DNA of 64,000 nucleotides from Geodermatophilus poikilotrophus (GTDB lineage Bacteria > Actinomycetota > Actinomycetes > Mycobacteriales > Geodermatophilaceae), in the NCBI RefSeq assembly GCF_900111455.1, contig NZ_FOIE01000004.1:62001-126000 (forward strand), given 5' to 3'. Shown here in pieces: positions 7,569 through 15,718 of the stretch (position 1 is its first letter; each line of letters begins with the position of its first letter). Below the pieces are notes generated by a model. The model was not told where the DNA came from and made no database searches. It saw only the letters and a list, made by a program, of their open reading frames with translations. Both the position numbers and the translations under genes were made by a program.

Positions 7569-8227
7569 GTCTGTTCCCCCGCAGCCGGCTGGCCGTCCTG
7601 ACCGTCTCGGCCGGGCTCGTGCTGGCCGGCTGCGGTGGCGGCGCCGCCGACGAGGACACCGCCGCCGGGGGCCACGACGGCCACGGCGCCGTCGCGCAGG
7701 TCGAGGGGCCCGAGGACCGCTACGCCGGGCTGGACCTGCCCGACCCGTACCAGCGGCCGTCGTTCACCCTCAGCGGCCCCGGCGGGCAGCCCTACGACTT
7801 CGCCGCGGAGACCGGCGGCAAGCCGACGCTGCTGTTCTTCGGCTTCACCAACTGCCCCGACGTCTGCCCGGCCACGATGGCCGACGTCGCCGTCGCGCTG
7901 CGCGGGGTCGACCCGGCGCTGGCCGAGCAGGTGCAGGTGGTCTTCGTCACCACCGACCCGGCGTTCGACACCCCCGAGGTGCTCGCCGAGTACCTCGGCC
8001 GCTTCGACGCCGACCTGCCCACCCGCTTCGTCGGGCTGACCGGCGACCAGGCCGCGATCGACCAGGCGCAGCTGGCCGCCGGGGTGCCGCAGGCCGAGGA
8101 CAACGGCCGGCTGCACTCCTCGCTGCTGCTGCTGTACGGCGCCGACGACCTCGCCCACGTGGCCTTCGACGCGGGCAACACCAGCCGCGACATCGCGGGG
8201 GACCTCGGCCTGGTGGCCGGGGCGTGA
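7565..8227 (+). CDS. Sco1/SenC family copper chaperone lipoprotein
   Basis: A 220-residue lipoprotein with lipobox LAGC (Cys23) and thioredoxin fold. The copper ligands are complete: CPDVC (Cys97, Cys101) and His184 in GRLHSS. A His-rich GGHDGHG follows the lipid anchor. Sco proteins deliver copper to the CuA site of cytochrome c oxidase, and ctaD lies elsewhere in this window. GTG 7565 overlaps the ycnI stop (GTGA) and places the signal peptide at the N terminus. An in-frame ATG at 7535 inside ycnI would give ten extra residues and is less likely. The stop overlaps the next GTG. Confidence 0.92.
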   Translation: MSLFPRSRLAVLTVSAGLVLAGCGGGAADEDTAAGGHDGHGAVAQVEGPEDRYAGLDLPDPYQRPSFTLSGPGGQPYDFAAETGGKPTLLFFGFTNCPDVCPATMADVAVALRGVDPALAEQVQVVFVTTDPAFDTPEVLAEYLGRFDADLPTRFVGLTGDQAAIDQAQLAAGVPQAEDNGRLHSSLLLLYGADDLAHVAFDAGNTSRDIAGDLGLVAGA

Positions 8228-9330
8228 GCCGCGCGGCGGCCCGCCTGCTGGTCGTCGTCCTCGGGGCCCTGGCCGGCCTGCTGCTCGCCGGTCCTGCGCA
8301 GGCGCATGTCGGCGGCGGGGCGGCCGGCAGCGACTTCGACGCGCGCGTGCTCGCGGTCGAGCCGGCGCTGCCCGGGGTCGCGGTGCGGGTGCTGTCCTTC
8401 GGCGACGAGTTCGAGGTGGTCAACCCGACCGCGACCGACGTGGAGGTGCCCGGCTACTCCGACGAGCCGTACCTGCGCATCGGCCCGGACGGCGTGTGGC
8501 GCAACGCGAACAGCCCGGCCACCTACATCAACCTCGACCGGTTCGGCCGCACGATGCTGCCGCCGCACGCCGACCCCGACGCCGAGCCGGAGTGGGTCCA
8601 GGTCTCGACCGAGCCGGGCTACGTCTGGCACGACCACCGGACGCACTGGATGAGCGAGGGCGTGCTGCCGCCCGCGGTGGCCGCCGACCCGACCCGCGAG
8701 CACCTGGTGTCTGCGTGGGTGGTGCCGCTGGCCCACGGCGGCACCGAGGTGCAGGTGCGCGGGGAGCTGACCTGGCGCCCGCCGCCCCCGGCCTGGGCGG
8801 TCTGGCCGGTCTACGTCGTCCTGGCGCTGGCCCCGGTCGCCGCGGCGCTGGTCGCGCCGGGCCCTCGGCTGCTGGGGGCGCTGCTGCTGGTCGGCGGGAG
8901 TGCCGCGGCGTACCACGCGGCGACCACGCCGGAGCCCGCGGCGAGCGTGTCCTCGCACGCGGGCGCGCTCGTCTCGGCGCTGCTGCCCGGGCTGCTCGCC
9001 CTCGCCGTCGCGGTCGCCGGACTGGTCGCCGCGGTGCGGGGCCGTGGTGGGCTGACCGCACTGCTGGCCGTCGTCCTCGGGTGGCTGCTGCTCGTGCAGG
9101 GGCTGCCCGACGTCGACGTGCTGTGGACGGCGAACGTGCTGGCCGAGGGGCCGGTGCTGCTGGCCCGTGCGGCCGTCGCGGTGCTCGTGGCGCTCGGCGC
9201 CGGCTGCGTCGTGGGCGGACTGGTCGCCACCCGCCGCTTCCGTGAGAGGCCGGACCGGCCGGCCGACGGGTTCCTGCTGCGCAGGTGGGACTCGCCGGCC
9301 GGCCCGGGTGCTACGCCGGGTCGCCGGTGA
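8224..9330 (+). CDS. Copper-operon membrane protein with HDHRTHW motif
   Basis: I do not recognise a named family. The protein has 368 residues: a signal peptide ending AQAHVGGG, so His28 would be exposed at or near the mature N terminus as in CopC and YcnI; an extracytoplasmic domain to about 205; then about five membrane helices and a basic tail. The domain holds the cluster WHDHRTHWM (residues 135-143), three His and one Asp that look like a metal site. The GTG overlaps the Sco1 stop by 4 nt, so it is the last member of the coupled copper operon. A role in copper capture or oxidase assembly is inferred from position and motif only. Confidence 0.7.
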   Translation: MSRAAARLLVVVLGALAGLLLAGPAQAHVGGGAAGSDFDARVLAVEPALPGVAVRVLSFGDEFEVVNPTATDVEVPGYSDEPYLRIGPDGVWRNANSPATYINLDRFGRTMLPPHADPDAEPEWVQVSTEPGYVWHDHRTHWMSEGVLPPAVAADPTREHLVSAWVVPLAHGGTEVQVRGELTWRPPPPAWAVWPVYVVLALAPVAAALVAPGPRLLGALLLVGGSAAAYHAATTPEPAASVSSHAGALVSALLPGLLALAVAVAGLVAAVRGRGGLTALLAVVLGWLLLVQGLPDVDVLWTANVLAEGPVLLARAAVAVLVALGAGCVVGGLVATRRFRERPDRPADGFLLRRWDSPAGPGATPGRR

Positions 9331-10111
9331 CCGGCTGCAGGTGGCTGCGCTCGGCGAACATCGCGTTCGCCCGCTCCAGGTCGGCCTCGAAGTCCACCTC
9401 GACGGCCGCGTGCTGCGAGATGTCCAGCGGACGGACGCGCAGCCCCGCCGAGGCGATCGCGGTCTCGATGCCGCGCTCGAAGTAGTCCTGCTCCGCGCAG
9501 GTCGCCAGGTGCTCGATCAGCACCGGCTTGTCGGCGGCGCAGACGTGGTTGATGCCGACCGCCTCGCCGAGGCCCCCGACCACGGTCTTGGACAGCTCCT
9601 GGATCCAGCCCTCGGCGTCGACGGTGTACTTGACCTCCTCGTCGGCGACGGTGGAGGTGTCGACGCAGACGAAGCTCTCGTCGGCCCGCAGCGCCGGCAG
9701 GGCGGTCTCGATCACCGCCGGGTCGAAGACGACGTCGCCGTTGAGCCACAGCACGCCGCCGTCGCGGGTGGTCCGCAGGGCGCGCAGCAGGCTCTGGGAG
9801 GTGTTGGTGACCCGGTAGTCGGGGTTGTAGGCGAAGCGCACGTCCGGGACCGCCCGCATGACCCGCTCGGCCTCGAACCCGACGACCACGGTGATGTCGA
9901 CCGTGGGGCCGAGCACCGAGCGCAGTCCGTCGAGCTGGCGCTGCAGGATGCTGCGCCCGTCGTGCAGCGGGGTCAGCGGCTTGGGCCAGGGCCGGCCCAG
10001 CCGGGTGCCCATCCCGGCGGCCAGGATGACGACCTGGACGGGTACGTCCAGGGCCGGGGCGGCAGGGGCCGGCCCGGTCAGTTCGGCGGTGGTGGCGCGG
10101 TCAGCGAGCAC
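9311..10111 (-). CDS. Sugar/polyol phosphate nucleotidyltransferase
   Basis: A 266-residue NTP-transferase with the signature LAAGMGTRLGRPWPKPLTPL (residues 30-49) and a metal-binding LNGDVVFD segment. The NPDYRVTNTSQSLL region resembles LicC-like cytidylyltransferases that activate phospho-alcohols, so CDP transfer is likely. GTG 10111 is chosen because GAGGAGGGG lies 7 nt upstream; an ATG at 10141 lacks such a site and would overlap the upstream gene by 41 nt. With GTG the overlap with the transferase gene is 11 nt. It is the last gene of a four-gene operon with a polyol dehydrogenase, HAD enzyme and CDP-glycerol-type transferase. It overlaps the convergent copper-operon gene by 20 nt. Confidence 0.8.
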   Translation of the reverse strand: MLADRATTAELTGPAPAAPALDVPVQVVILAAGMGTRLGRPWPKPLTPLHDGRSILQRQLDGLRSVLGPTVDITVVVGFEAERVMRAVPDVRFAYNPDYRVTNTSQSLLRALRTTRDGGVLWLNGDVVFDPAVIETALPALRADESFVCVDTSTVADEEVKYTVDAEGWIQELSKTVVGGLGEAVGINHVCAADKPVLIEHLATCAEQDYFERGIETAIASAGLRVRPLDISQHAAVEVDFEADLERANAMFAERSHLQPVTGDPA

Positions 10112-11219
10112 GGTCGTCCCCTCCTCGGGTGGTGGTCCCACCGGCCGGTGCCGGCGGGAAGAGCAGGTCGAGGACGCGCTCGGTGGCGTGCCCGTCCTCC
10201 AGGTGGCAGAAGGTCTGCCGGAACTCGGCGTAGCGGGTGGCGTAGCGCTCCCGCACCCCGTCGAGGTCGGCGATGGCGTCGATCAGCTCCGTGCTGGTGG
10301 ACAGCATCGGCCCGGGGGCGACGTCCTCCAGGTCGAAGTAGAACCCACGCAGCTCGTCGCGGAAGTAGGCCAAGTCGTAGGTAAGGAACAGCATCGGCCG
10401 GCCGGTGATGGCGAAGTCGAACATCGTCGAGGAGTAGTCGGTGACCATGGCGTCGGCGGCCAGGTACAGGTCCCGGATGTCTGGGTGGCTGCAGACGTCG
10501 TGCACCGGAGAGCCGGCCACGACCTCCAGCCGGTCCATGACCATGTTGTGCAGCCGGAGCAGCAGCACGTGGTCCTTCCCGAGCCGGGCGGTGAAGTCCT
10601 CGAGGTCGACGGGGAACTCGAAGTCCTGCGGCCCGGTCTTCTTGAACACCAGGTCGTCGCGCCAGGTGGGCGTGTAGAGGACGACGGTCTGGTCGTCGGG
10701 GATGCCGAGGTCGGCGCGGACGGCGGCCCGGACGGCGTCCCGCTGGGGGCTGCTGAGCAGGTCGTTGCGCGGGTAGCCGGTCTCGTGGATCTCCCCGCGG
10801 TAGCCGAAGGCGTTGCGCAGCCGGGGGGTGCTGGCCGCGTTCGGCGACAGCAGCAGGTCCCACTTCGCGATGTCGTGCTCCAGGTAGGCCAGCCGGCCCT
10901 CCGGCGCCCAGCGGACGTCGTTGTGGATCCGCTTGAGCGGGGTGCCGTGCCAGGTCTGCAGGTAGCGGGCGCCGGGCTTCTTCTCCCAGTCCAGCGGGAT
11001 GTGGTCGTTCGAGACGACCAGGTCCGCCCCCTCCAGCGCCGCGATCGACTCCGGGCTGCCGAAGGTCACCGTGGCGACGTCGTCGGGGAAGGTCGCCTGG
11101 GTGTGCGGAGCCGAGAGCCAGGTGTGGGTCGCCTCGACGCCGCGCTGCAGCAGGCCTTCGTAGAGCGCGCGGGGGCTGTCGGAGAAGTGGCCGCGGAAGG
11201 CCACGTAGACGATGTTCAC
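10101..11219 (-). CDS. CDP-glycerol:glycerophosphate glycerophosphotransferase family protein
   Basis: A 372-residue cytoplasmic-face GT-B enzyme of the TagB/TagF family. Visible landmarks are QTWHGTPLKRI (His91), GYPRND, YTPTWRDD and the C-terminal MVTDYSSTMFDF with a GRPMLF strand. Such enzymes add phospho-polyol units from a CDP-activated donor to teichoic-acid-like polymers. There is no long N-terminal extension, so it is the catalytic domain only. The ATG overlaps the HAD stop (ATGA). Its donor is probably made by the neighbouring nucleotidyltransferase; whether that is CDP-glycerol or another CDP-polyol such as CDP-mannitol cannot be told from the sequence. Confidence 0.88.
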   Translation of the reverse strand: MNIVYVAFRGHFSDSPRALYEGLLQRGVEATHTWLSAPHTQATFPDDVATVTFGSPESIAALEGADLVVSNDHIPLDWEKKPGARYLQTWHGTPLKRIHNDVRWAPEGRLAYLEHDIAKWDLLLSPNAASTPRLRNAFGYRGEIHETGYPRNDLLSSPQRDAVRAAVRADLGIPDDQTVVLYTPTWRDDLVFKKTGPQDFEFPVDLEDFTARLGKDHVLLLRLHNMVMDRLEVVAGSPVHDVCSHPDIRDLYLAADAMVTDYSSTMFDFAITGRPMLFLTYDLAYFRDELRGFYFDLEDVAPGPMLSTSTELIDAIADLDGVRERYATRYAEFRQTFCHLEDGHATERVLDLLFPPAPAGGTTTRGGDDRAR

Positions 11220-12031
11220 CCATCTCCTCCGGTAGGGATCAGGTCGCCGGCGGCCCGGCGGGTGAGCACCGGGAGCAGCAGGTCGGCCAGCTGCCGCCAG
11301 GAGTCGACCACGGTGAGCACCCCCGCGTCGAACAGCGCCGCTGAGCGCTCGGCGCGTTCGGCCTCCGGGACGAAGAGCAGATTGCCGACGGTCGGGCAGC
11401 CCGCCCGCACCGCGGACAGGGCGCCGGGAACGGAGTCCTCGACCGCCAGCCCGGCCTCGGGGGCGATGCCCAGCTGCTCGCAGGCGTGCAGGTAGACGGC
11501 CGGGTCAGGCTTGCTGGTGGGCACCGGCAGCGAGTCCTCGGCGCTGAAGCGCACGGCGGGCGGGATGAGCTCGTCCAGGCCGGTGGCGGTGAAGCAGGCG
11601 GCCAGCCGGGTCAGCGCGCTGGAGCTCACGGCGGCCGGCCGCAGGTACGCCGACAGGGCGGTGAGCGCGGCCGTCGTCGGCTCGTGCGGGGCGAGGGTCG
11701 CGCCCAGGTGCGCGGTCACGGCCCGTTTCTCCTCCGCCACCCACTGCTCGACGTCGAGGTCCGGGTGCCCGGCCTCGGCCGCCAGCCGGCGCGACGTCGT
11801 CCGGAAGTTCATGCCCGTGGTGGCCAGCCGCAGCTCCTCCGGGGTGAACCGGCGGTCCACGCCGAGGTCGGCGAGGAGGCGGTTGGTCACGTCGGCGGAG
11901 GCGACGAAGGCCGGTTCCTCGGAGGGGAACAGGTTGCCGTCGGCGTCGCAGAGGAGGACCTCGAGCCGTGCGACGAGCGGCTCGGGGAGGGCGGGCACCG
12001 GGGCCGTGCCTCCGGAGGGGGATGTGGTCAT
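11216..12031 (-). CDS. HAD family hydrolase (phosphatase/mutase-like)
   Basis: A 271-residue HAD protein of the beta-phosphoglucomutase/phosphatase type. Motif I is CDADGNLFPSE (Asp29 nucleophile, Asp31), motif II serine lies in AVSSSALTRL, the lysine in SKPDP and motif IV in AVEDSVPGA. It likely dephosphorylates a sugar or polyol phosphate. ATG 12031 has AGGAG 5 nt upstream. An in-frame ATG at 12046 overlaps the preceding stop (ATGA) and is the alternative. It sits between the polyol dehydrogenase and the CDP-glycerol-type transferase, so a polyol-phosphate substrate is likely. Confidence 0.82.
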   Translation of the reverse strand: MTTSPSGGTAPVPALPEPLVARLEVLLCDADGNLFPSEEPAFVASADVTNRLLADLGVDRRFTPEELRLATTGMNFRTTSRRLAAEAGHPDLDVEQWVAEEKRAVTAHLGATLAPHEPTTAALTALSAYLRPAAVSSSALTRLAACFTATGLDELIPPAVRFSAEDSLPVPTSKPDPAVYLHACEQLGIAPEAGLAVEDSVPGALSAVRAGCPTVGNLLFVPEAERAERSAALFDAGVLTVVDSWRQLADLLLPVLTRRAAGDLIPTGGDG

Positions 12032-12042
12032 GGGGCTCCTGG

Positions 12043-13629
12043 TCATCGGGACGGGGGGAGGGCCGGGACGCCGAGGGCGGCGGCGACCGCCGCGCGGGCG
12101 CCCAGCCGGTCGATGGTCTCGATCGCGCCGGTCAGCGCGGCGACGACGACCGGGTCGTCGCCGAGGTCGCCGAAGACCGCGCGGACGTCGAGCAGCGGCC
12201 GCGGGTCGCCGCCGCCGGCCAGCGCCAGGGCGTGGAGCTCGTCGGCGCGCGGGTCCTCCAGCGGCAGCGGGCGGCCGTCGTCGTCCGTGCCGCGCAGGTA
12301 GCGGCACCAGCCGGCGACGGCGAGGAGCAGCAGGGGAGCCGGCCGGCCCTCGACCAGCGACTGGCGCAGCGAGGGCAGCAGGTGCTGGGGCAGCTTGGCC
12401 GAGCCCCGCCGGCACAGCCGGGACAGCCGGTCGGCGATGGCCGGGTTGGCGAAGCGCTGCAGCAGGGTGCGCTTGTAGTCCGTCAGGTCGACGCCGTCGG
12501 GCTGGGGGAGCAGCGGGGTGACCTCGTCGTCCATGAGCCGCTCGACGTACGTGGCGAACACCGGGTCGCCCATCAGCTCGTCCATGCGGTCGTACCCGGC
12601 CAGGGAGCCCAGGTGGCCCATTGCCGAGTGGCTCGCGTTGAGCAAGCGGGTCTTCATCAGCTCGTAGTCGCCGACGTCCGGGACGAAGCGGACCCCGACC
12701 TGGTCCAGCGGCGGGCGGCCGTTGCTGAAGGTGTCCTCGACGAACCACTGCGAGAACGGCTCGGTGACGACCGGCCAGCGGTCGTCGACGCCGTAGCGGG
12801 CGGCGAGGGCGGCGCGCTCCTCGGGCGGGGTCTGCGGGGTGATCCGGTCGACCATGCTGCTGGGGAAGGCCACCCGGTCGGTGATCCAGCGGGCGAGCAC
12901 CTCGTCGCGCAGCCGGGCGAGGCCGACGACGGAGGCCCGGGTGGCCTCGCCGTTGCGGTGCAGGTTGTCGCAGGAGACGACGGTGAACGGCGCCAGGCCC
13001 GCCTGCCGACGCCGGTCGAGGGCCTCCAACAGGTAGCCGAAGACGGTGGCCGGGGCGTGCGGCTCGGCCAGGTCGCGGTGGACGTCGGGGTGGTCGGCGG
13101 TGAACGCGCGGGTCTGCGGGTCGAGCAGGTAGCCGCCCGGGGTGATGGTCAGGGTGACCAGGCGGGTGCGCGGGTCGCTCAGCCGGTCGAGGACGGCCGC
13201 GGGGGCATCGGGGGCGTAGAGGTAGTCGACCATCACGCCGACCACGCGGGCGCGCTCGCCGTCGGGGCTGCGCTCGACGACGGTGTAGAGGTGGTCCTGC
13301 GGGGCGAGGGCGTCCTGCAGGTGCCGCTGCCGCAGGCCGACGCCGACGACGCCCCACCCGGTGGAGATGCGCCGCTCGGCGAGCTCGTCGAAGTAGATGA
13401 GCTGGTGGGCACGGGAGAAGCCGCCCACGCTGAGGTGGACGACGGCCGGGGTGAGCGCACCGCGGTCGTAGCTGGGGACGGCGATCCGGGCGCCGTGGCT
13501 GTACAGCGTCGCCTGGGTCAGCGGGCGGACCCGCAGCGCCTCCGGCCCGGGGTCCGTCGGGAGGAGCATGGCCGTAGCCAGCGTGCGGGCCGGCGCCTGG
13601 GGTCCCGTGATGGGCTCTGCCGTGGTCAT
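12043..13629 (-). CDS. Mannitol/polyol dehydrogenase family protein
   Basis: A 528-residue NAD(P)-dependent polyol dehydrogenase. The N-terminal Rossmann region has HLSVGGFSRAHQ, and the catalytic Lys-Asn-His set is in KTRLLNASHSAMG. Members oxidise mannitol, arabinitol or related polyols, or run in reverse from the ketose. ATG 13629 has a GGGAGG motif about 11 nt upstream; a longer in-frame extension to 13962 is Arg/Pro-rich and unlike the family. It is the first gene of the four-gene minus-strand operon. In that context it probably supplies or recycles the polyol that is later activated as a CDP derivative, though a catabolic role cannot be excluded. Confidence 0.88.
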   Translation of the reverse strand: MTTAEPITGPQAPARTLATAMLLPTDPGPEALRVRPLTQATLYSHGARIAVPSYDRGALTPAVVHLSVGGFSRAHQLIYFDELAERRISTGWGVVGVGLRQRHLQDALAPQDHLYTVVERSPDGERARVVGVMVDYLYAPDAPAAVLDRLSDPRTRLVTLTITPGGYLLDPQTRAFTADHPDVHRDLAEPHAPATVFGYLLEALDRRRQAGLAPFTVVSCDNLHRNGEATRASVVGLARLRDEVLARWITDRVAFPSSMVDRITPQTPPEERAALAARYGVDDRWPVVTEPFSQWFVEDTFSNGRPPLDQVGVRFVPDVGDYELMKTRLLNASHSAMGHLGSLAGYDRMDELMGDPVFATYVERLMDDEVTPLLPQPDGVDLTDYKRTLLQRFANPAIADRLSRLCRRGSAKLPQHLLPSLRQSLVEGRPAPLLLLAVAGWCRYLRGTDDDGRPLPLEDPRADELHALALAGGGDPRPLLDVRAVFGDLGDDPVVVAALTGAIETIDRLGARAAVAAALGVPALPPSR

Positions 13630-14043
13630 GCGGCGTCGGTCCTCCCTCGTGCAGGTCGTTCGGCGACGTCCCCCTCGCGGCGGTCCTCGAGCGGCCCCGG
13701 TCTCGTCGGGGGCCGCGCGCGGTGCGGTGATGATCATGACTACACGTGGCAACGAGGTCCGGCCAGTCCGGGGCCGTCCTTCGGTGGCGTGAGCCGCGAT
13801 GGGCGCTGGGCGTCGCGGCGCGGTTTTTTTCACGCCGGGGCGCGAACGTAGCCGGAGGGAACCCCTTCCAAACAGGATCGCCGTCACGCCCCTTGTGACG
13901 TCGGGGACGTGGGGGACATCACGCACGGCGTGTCTTCCAGGACGCGCCGTGCACCGGGTCACGGATCCATCACAGAGTGTTTGGATCGGCGGCGAGCCCT
14001 CGAGCCCGGCAACGGGCGTTCTCCCCCACGAACGGGTAGGTGC
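13630..14043. other. Divergent promoter region between polyol operon and M23 gene
   Basis: No gene is seen in these 414 bp. The right half carries the GTCAC repeats described separately and an inverted GTCAC/GTGAC hairpin (CGTCAC at about 13885, GTGACG 7 nt later). No convincing riboswitch was found. Confidence 0.6.
13958..13986 (+). promoter_or_regulatory. GTCAC direct repeat and -10 upstream of M23 gene
   Basis: GTCACG (13958-13963), 5 nt, ATCACA (13969-13974), then GTGTTTGGAT providing a -10-like element, 70 nt before the start codon. The same layout precedes the paralogous M23 gene at 47145. GTCAC-type direct repeats are typical of MtrA, a regulator of wall hydrolases; assignment to MtrA is inference. 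Confidence 0.5.
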
Positions 14044-14799
14044 ATGGCCGGTCGGCGTCGCGCTCAGCGCTCCGGGGACCCCCGGGTCCCCGCTCCCTCG
14101 CGTGCCCAGCGGTCGGCCTCGGGCCCGCGCCGCGGTCCGCTGCTGCTGACGGCCCTGGTCGTGGGCGGGCTCGTCGCCGGGGTCACCGGCGTCTCGAACG
14201 CCTCCGACACCCCGACCGGGCAGACCTCGGTGCTCGCCGCCCAGATGGAACTGGCCACCGCGGGGGACGACGTCGAGACGCTGCCCATGGCCTCGATCAG
14301 CGTCGCGGAGGCCGAGGCCCGGCTGGCGGAGGTCGCCGCGTCACGCGCCGAGCGCGCCGCCGCGGAAGCGGCCGCCGCCGAGGCGGCGCGGGAGGCCGCT
14401 CGGCCCAAGGCGGTGCTGCCGGTGGACGGCGCCCGGTTCACCAGCGGCTACGGAGGCCGATGGGGCACCTTCCACTACGGCATCGACCTGGCGGCCCCCA
14501 TGCGGACGCCCGAGTACGCGGCCATGGACGGCGTCGTCCTGCGGGCCGGCTCGGCCAGCGGCTTCGGGCTGGCCGTCTACGTCCTCCACGAGAACGGCGA
14601 CGTGACCGTCTACGGCCACATGGACTCGATCCTCGTCGAGCCCGGCCAGTACGTGGAGGCCGGCGAGACGATCGCGCTGCTGGGCAACCGTGGCCAGTCC
14701 ACCGGCCCCCACCTGCACTTCGAGGTGCACGAGGGCGGCATGAACGGCAAGCGGATCGACCCCGTCCCGTGGCTGGCCGCCCGCGGCGTCGAGGTCTGA
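14044..14799 (+). CDS. M23 family metallopeptidase (LytM-type wall hydrolase)
   Basis: A 251-residue protein with a basic cytoplasmic N terminus, one membrane helix (about 35-52), an Ala/Glu-rich coiled stretch (about 85-120) and a C-terminal LytM domain. Zinc ligands are visible as HYGIDLAAP (His and Asp) and HLHFEVH. The domain would cut peptidoglycan cross-links outside the cell. ATG 14044 follows a GGTAGGTGC stretch; the paralogue at 47236 has the same GGTGC before its ATG. The two proteins are nearly collinear over the last 130 residues. Upstream repeats suggest shared control. A tRNA-Ala gene follows 82 nt after the stop. Confidence 0.88.
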   Translation: MAGRRRAQRSGDPRVPAPSRAQRSASGPRRGPLLLTALVVGGLVAGVTGVSNASDTPTGQTSVLAAQMELATAGDDVETLPMASISVAEAEARLAEVAASRAERAAAEAAAAEAAREAARPKAVLPVDGARFTSGYGGRWGTFHYGIDLAAPMRTPEYAAMDGVVLRAGSASGFGLAVYVLHENGDVTVYGHMDSILVEPGQYVEAGETIALLGNRGQSTGPHLHFEVHEGGMNGKRIDPVPWLAARGVEV

Positions 14800-14881
14800 C
14801 ACGGCGACCCGACCCCCTGCACCGGAGGGCGGCCGGGGCCCTGTAGAGTCGTCCACGGCTCGGACACGACGCACCGGGCAC

Positions 14882-14954
14882 GGGGCTGTGGCGCAGCTGG
14901 TAGCGCACCACACTGGCAGTGTGGGGGTCAGGGGTTCGAGTCCCCTCAGCTCCA
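14882..14954 (+). tRNA. tRNA-Ala (GGC)
   Basis: A complete cloverleaf: acceptor GGGGCTG pairs with CAGCTCC, anticodon arm CCACA-CTGGCAG-TGTGG gives anticodon GGC, and the T arm is AGGGG-TTCGAGT-CCCCT. The discriminator is A; 3' CCA is not encoded. A 44-nt 3' portion recurs with four mismatches at 19690-19733, marking a likely island boundary. Confidence 0.95.
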
Positions 14955-14959
14955 CCCCG

Positions 14960-15001
14960 ACGACTCAGGCCGTTCTCGATCCGGAGAACGGCCTGAGTCG
15001 T
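14960..15001 (+). terminator. tRNA-Ala terminator
   Basis: Perfect 18-bp stem (14960-14977 with 14984-15001), 6-nt loop, then TCGTGG. It starts 6 nt after the mature tRNA end. Confidence 0.85.
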
Positions 15002-15128
15002 TCGTGGTGCCATCGTGGTGGCCACCGGCACGGATGCGGTGCAGGTCGATCCCGCAGCGCGCTTGCCCTGCGGTCCGCCCCGCCGCGGCCGAGTGCGGGC
15101 ACCACGTGGCTGCAGGTGTCCGTTGCCA

Positions 15129-15265
15129 TCGGCCCTGAACCAGTCCGCCCTGCTCGAGGTGCTTCAGGCAGTGGAAGCCGCCGATGTCGACGATCGGATG
15201 CGGTCGGCGGCCACCGCCACCTACCAGGCCCCTGATCGAGGCCGGGCTGACCTGCTCCTGCAACG
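15129..15265 (+). pseudogene. IS256/Mutator transposase fragment, frameshifted
   Basis: Reading from 15129 gives SALNQSALLEVLQAV then AADVDDRM and ATYQA, close to the start of IS256-family transposases. After about 34 codons a single extra base is needed to continue with LIEAGLT, the next conserved words. Everything downstream (DDE domain, inverted repeats) is missing. It is a dead remnant of an insertion sequence. The match rests on recall of family N termini and is moderate in strength. Confidence 0.5.
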
Positions 15266-15718
15266 TCTTCCCAGTGCGGCAGGTCGCCGACGCGCCCGAC
15301 CGCGTGCATGCCAGTCCGCAGACAGTCCGCAACCTGCCCGATCCCGGCCAACTGCACCCGGCTCCACTCAGCAACCAAGGCGCTGGTCAGCGTCCCTTTC
15401 CGTTGTCGCCTGACGGCGGCCGAAGAGACGCTCCTCGTGCCGCTGCACCGTCTGACTGTGAGCACCTGCGCTGGTCGGAGGGCGTGGAGGTGCTCGAGTC
15501 CGCGGCTGTCCGCACGCAGCCGCTCGGAGGCGCTCCTCGTCCCGTCCTCCGCGGTGGCCGGACGCGGCCGTGGCTGCTCAGCATCGTCGTCGGGTCGGCG
15601 TGCCCGAGGACCGCTGGAGCGTGTCGACGTCGCGCCCGGGGGCGATGGGCCCGAAACTGTGGACGTGCCGGAGGTCCTGCAGCTCCGCGCGGCTCAGAGG
15701 GCCGCTGCGAGGTTCGGT
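15266..15718. other. Region without recognisable gene
   Basis: About 450 bp inside the island. Open frames exist in several phases, as expected at this GC content, but none has family motifs, a good ribosome site or consistent codon use. Confidence 0.5.

Noticed and set aside
13850-14043. A c-di-AMP (ydaO-type) riboswitch before the M23 gene, since such switches often precede wall hydrolases.
   Set aside because: A GGGAACCCC word is present, but the remaining conserved blocks and helices could not be matched; the GTCAC repeats explain the region better.
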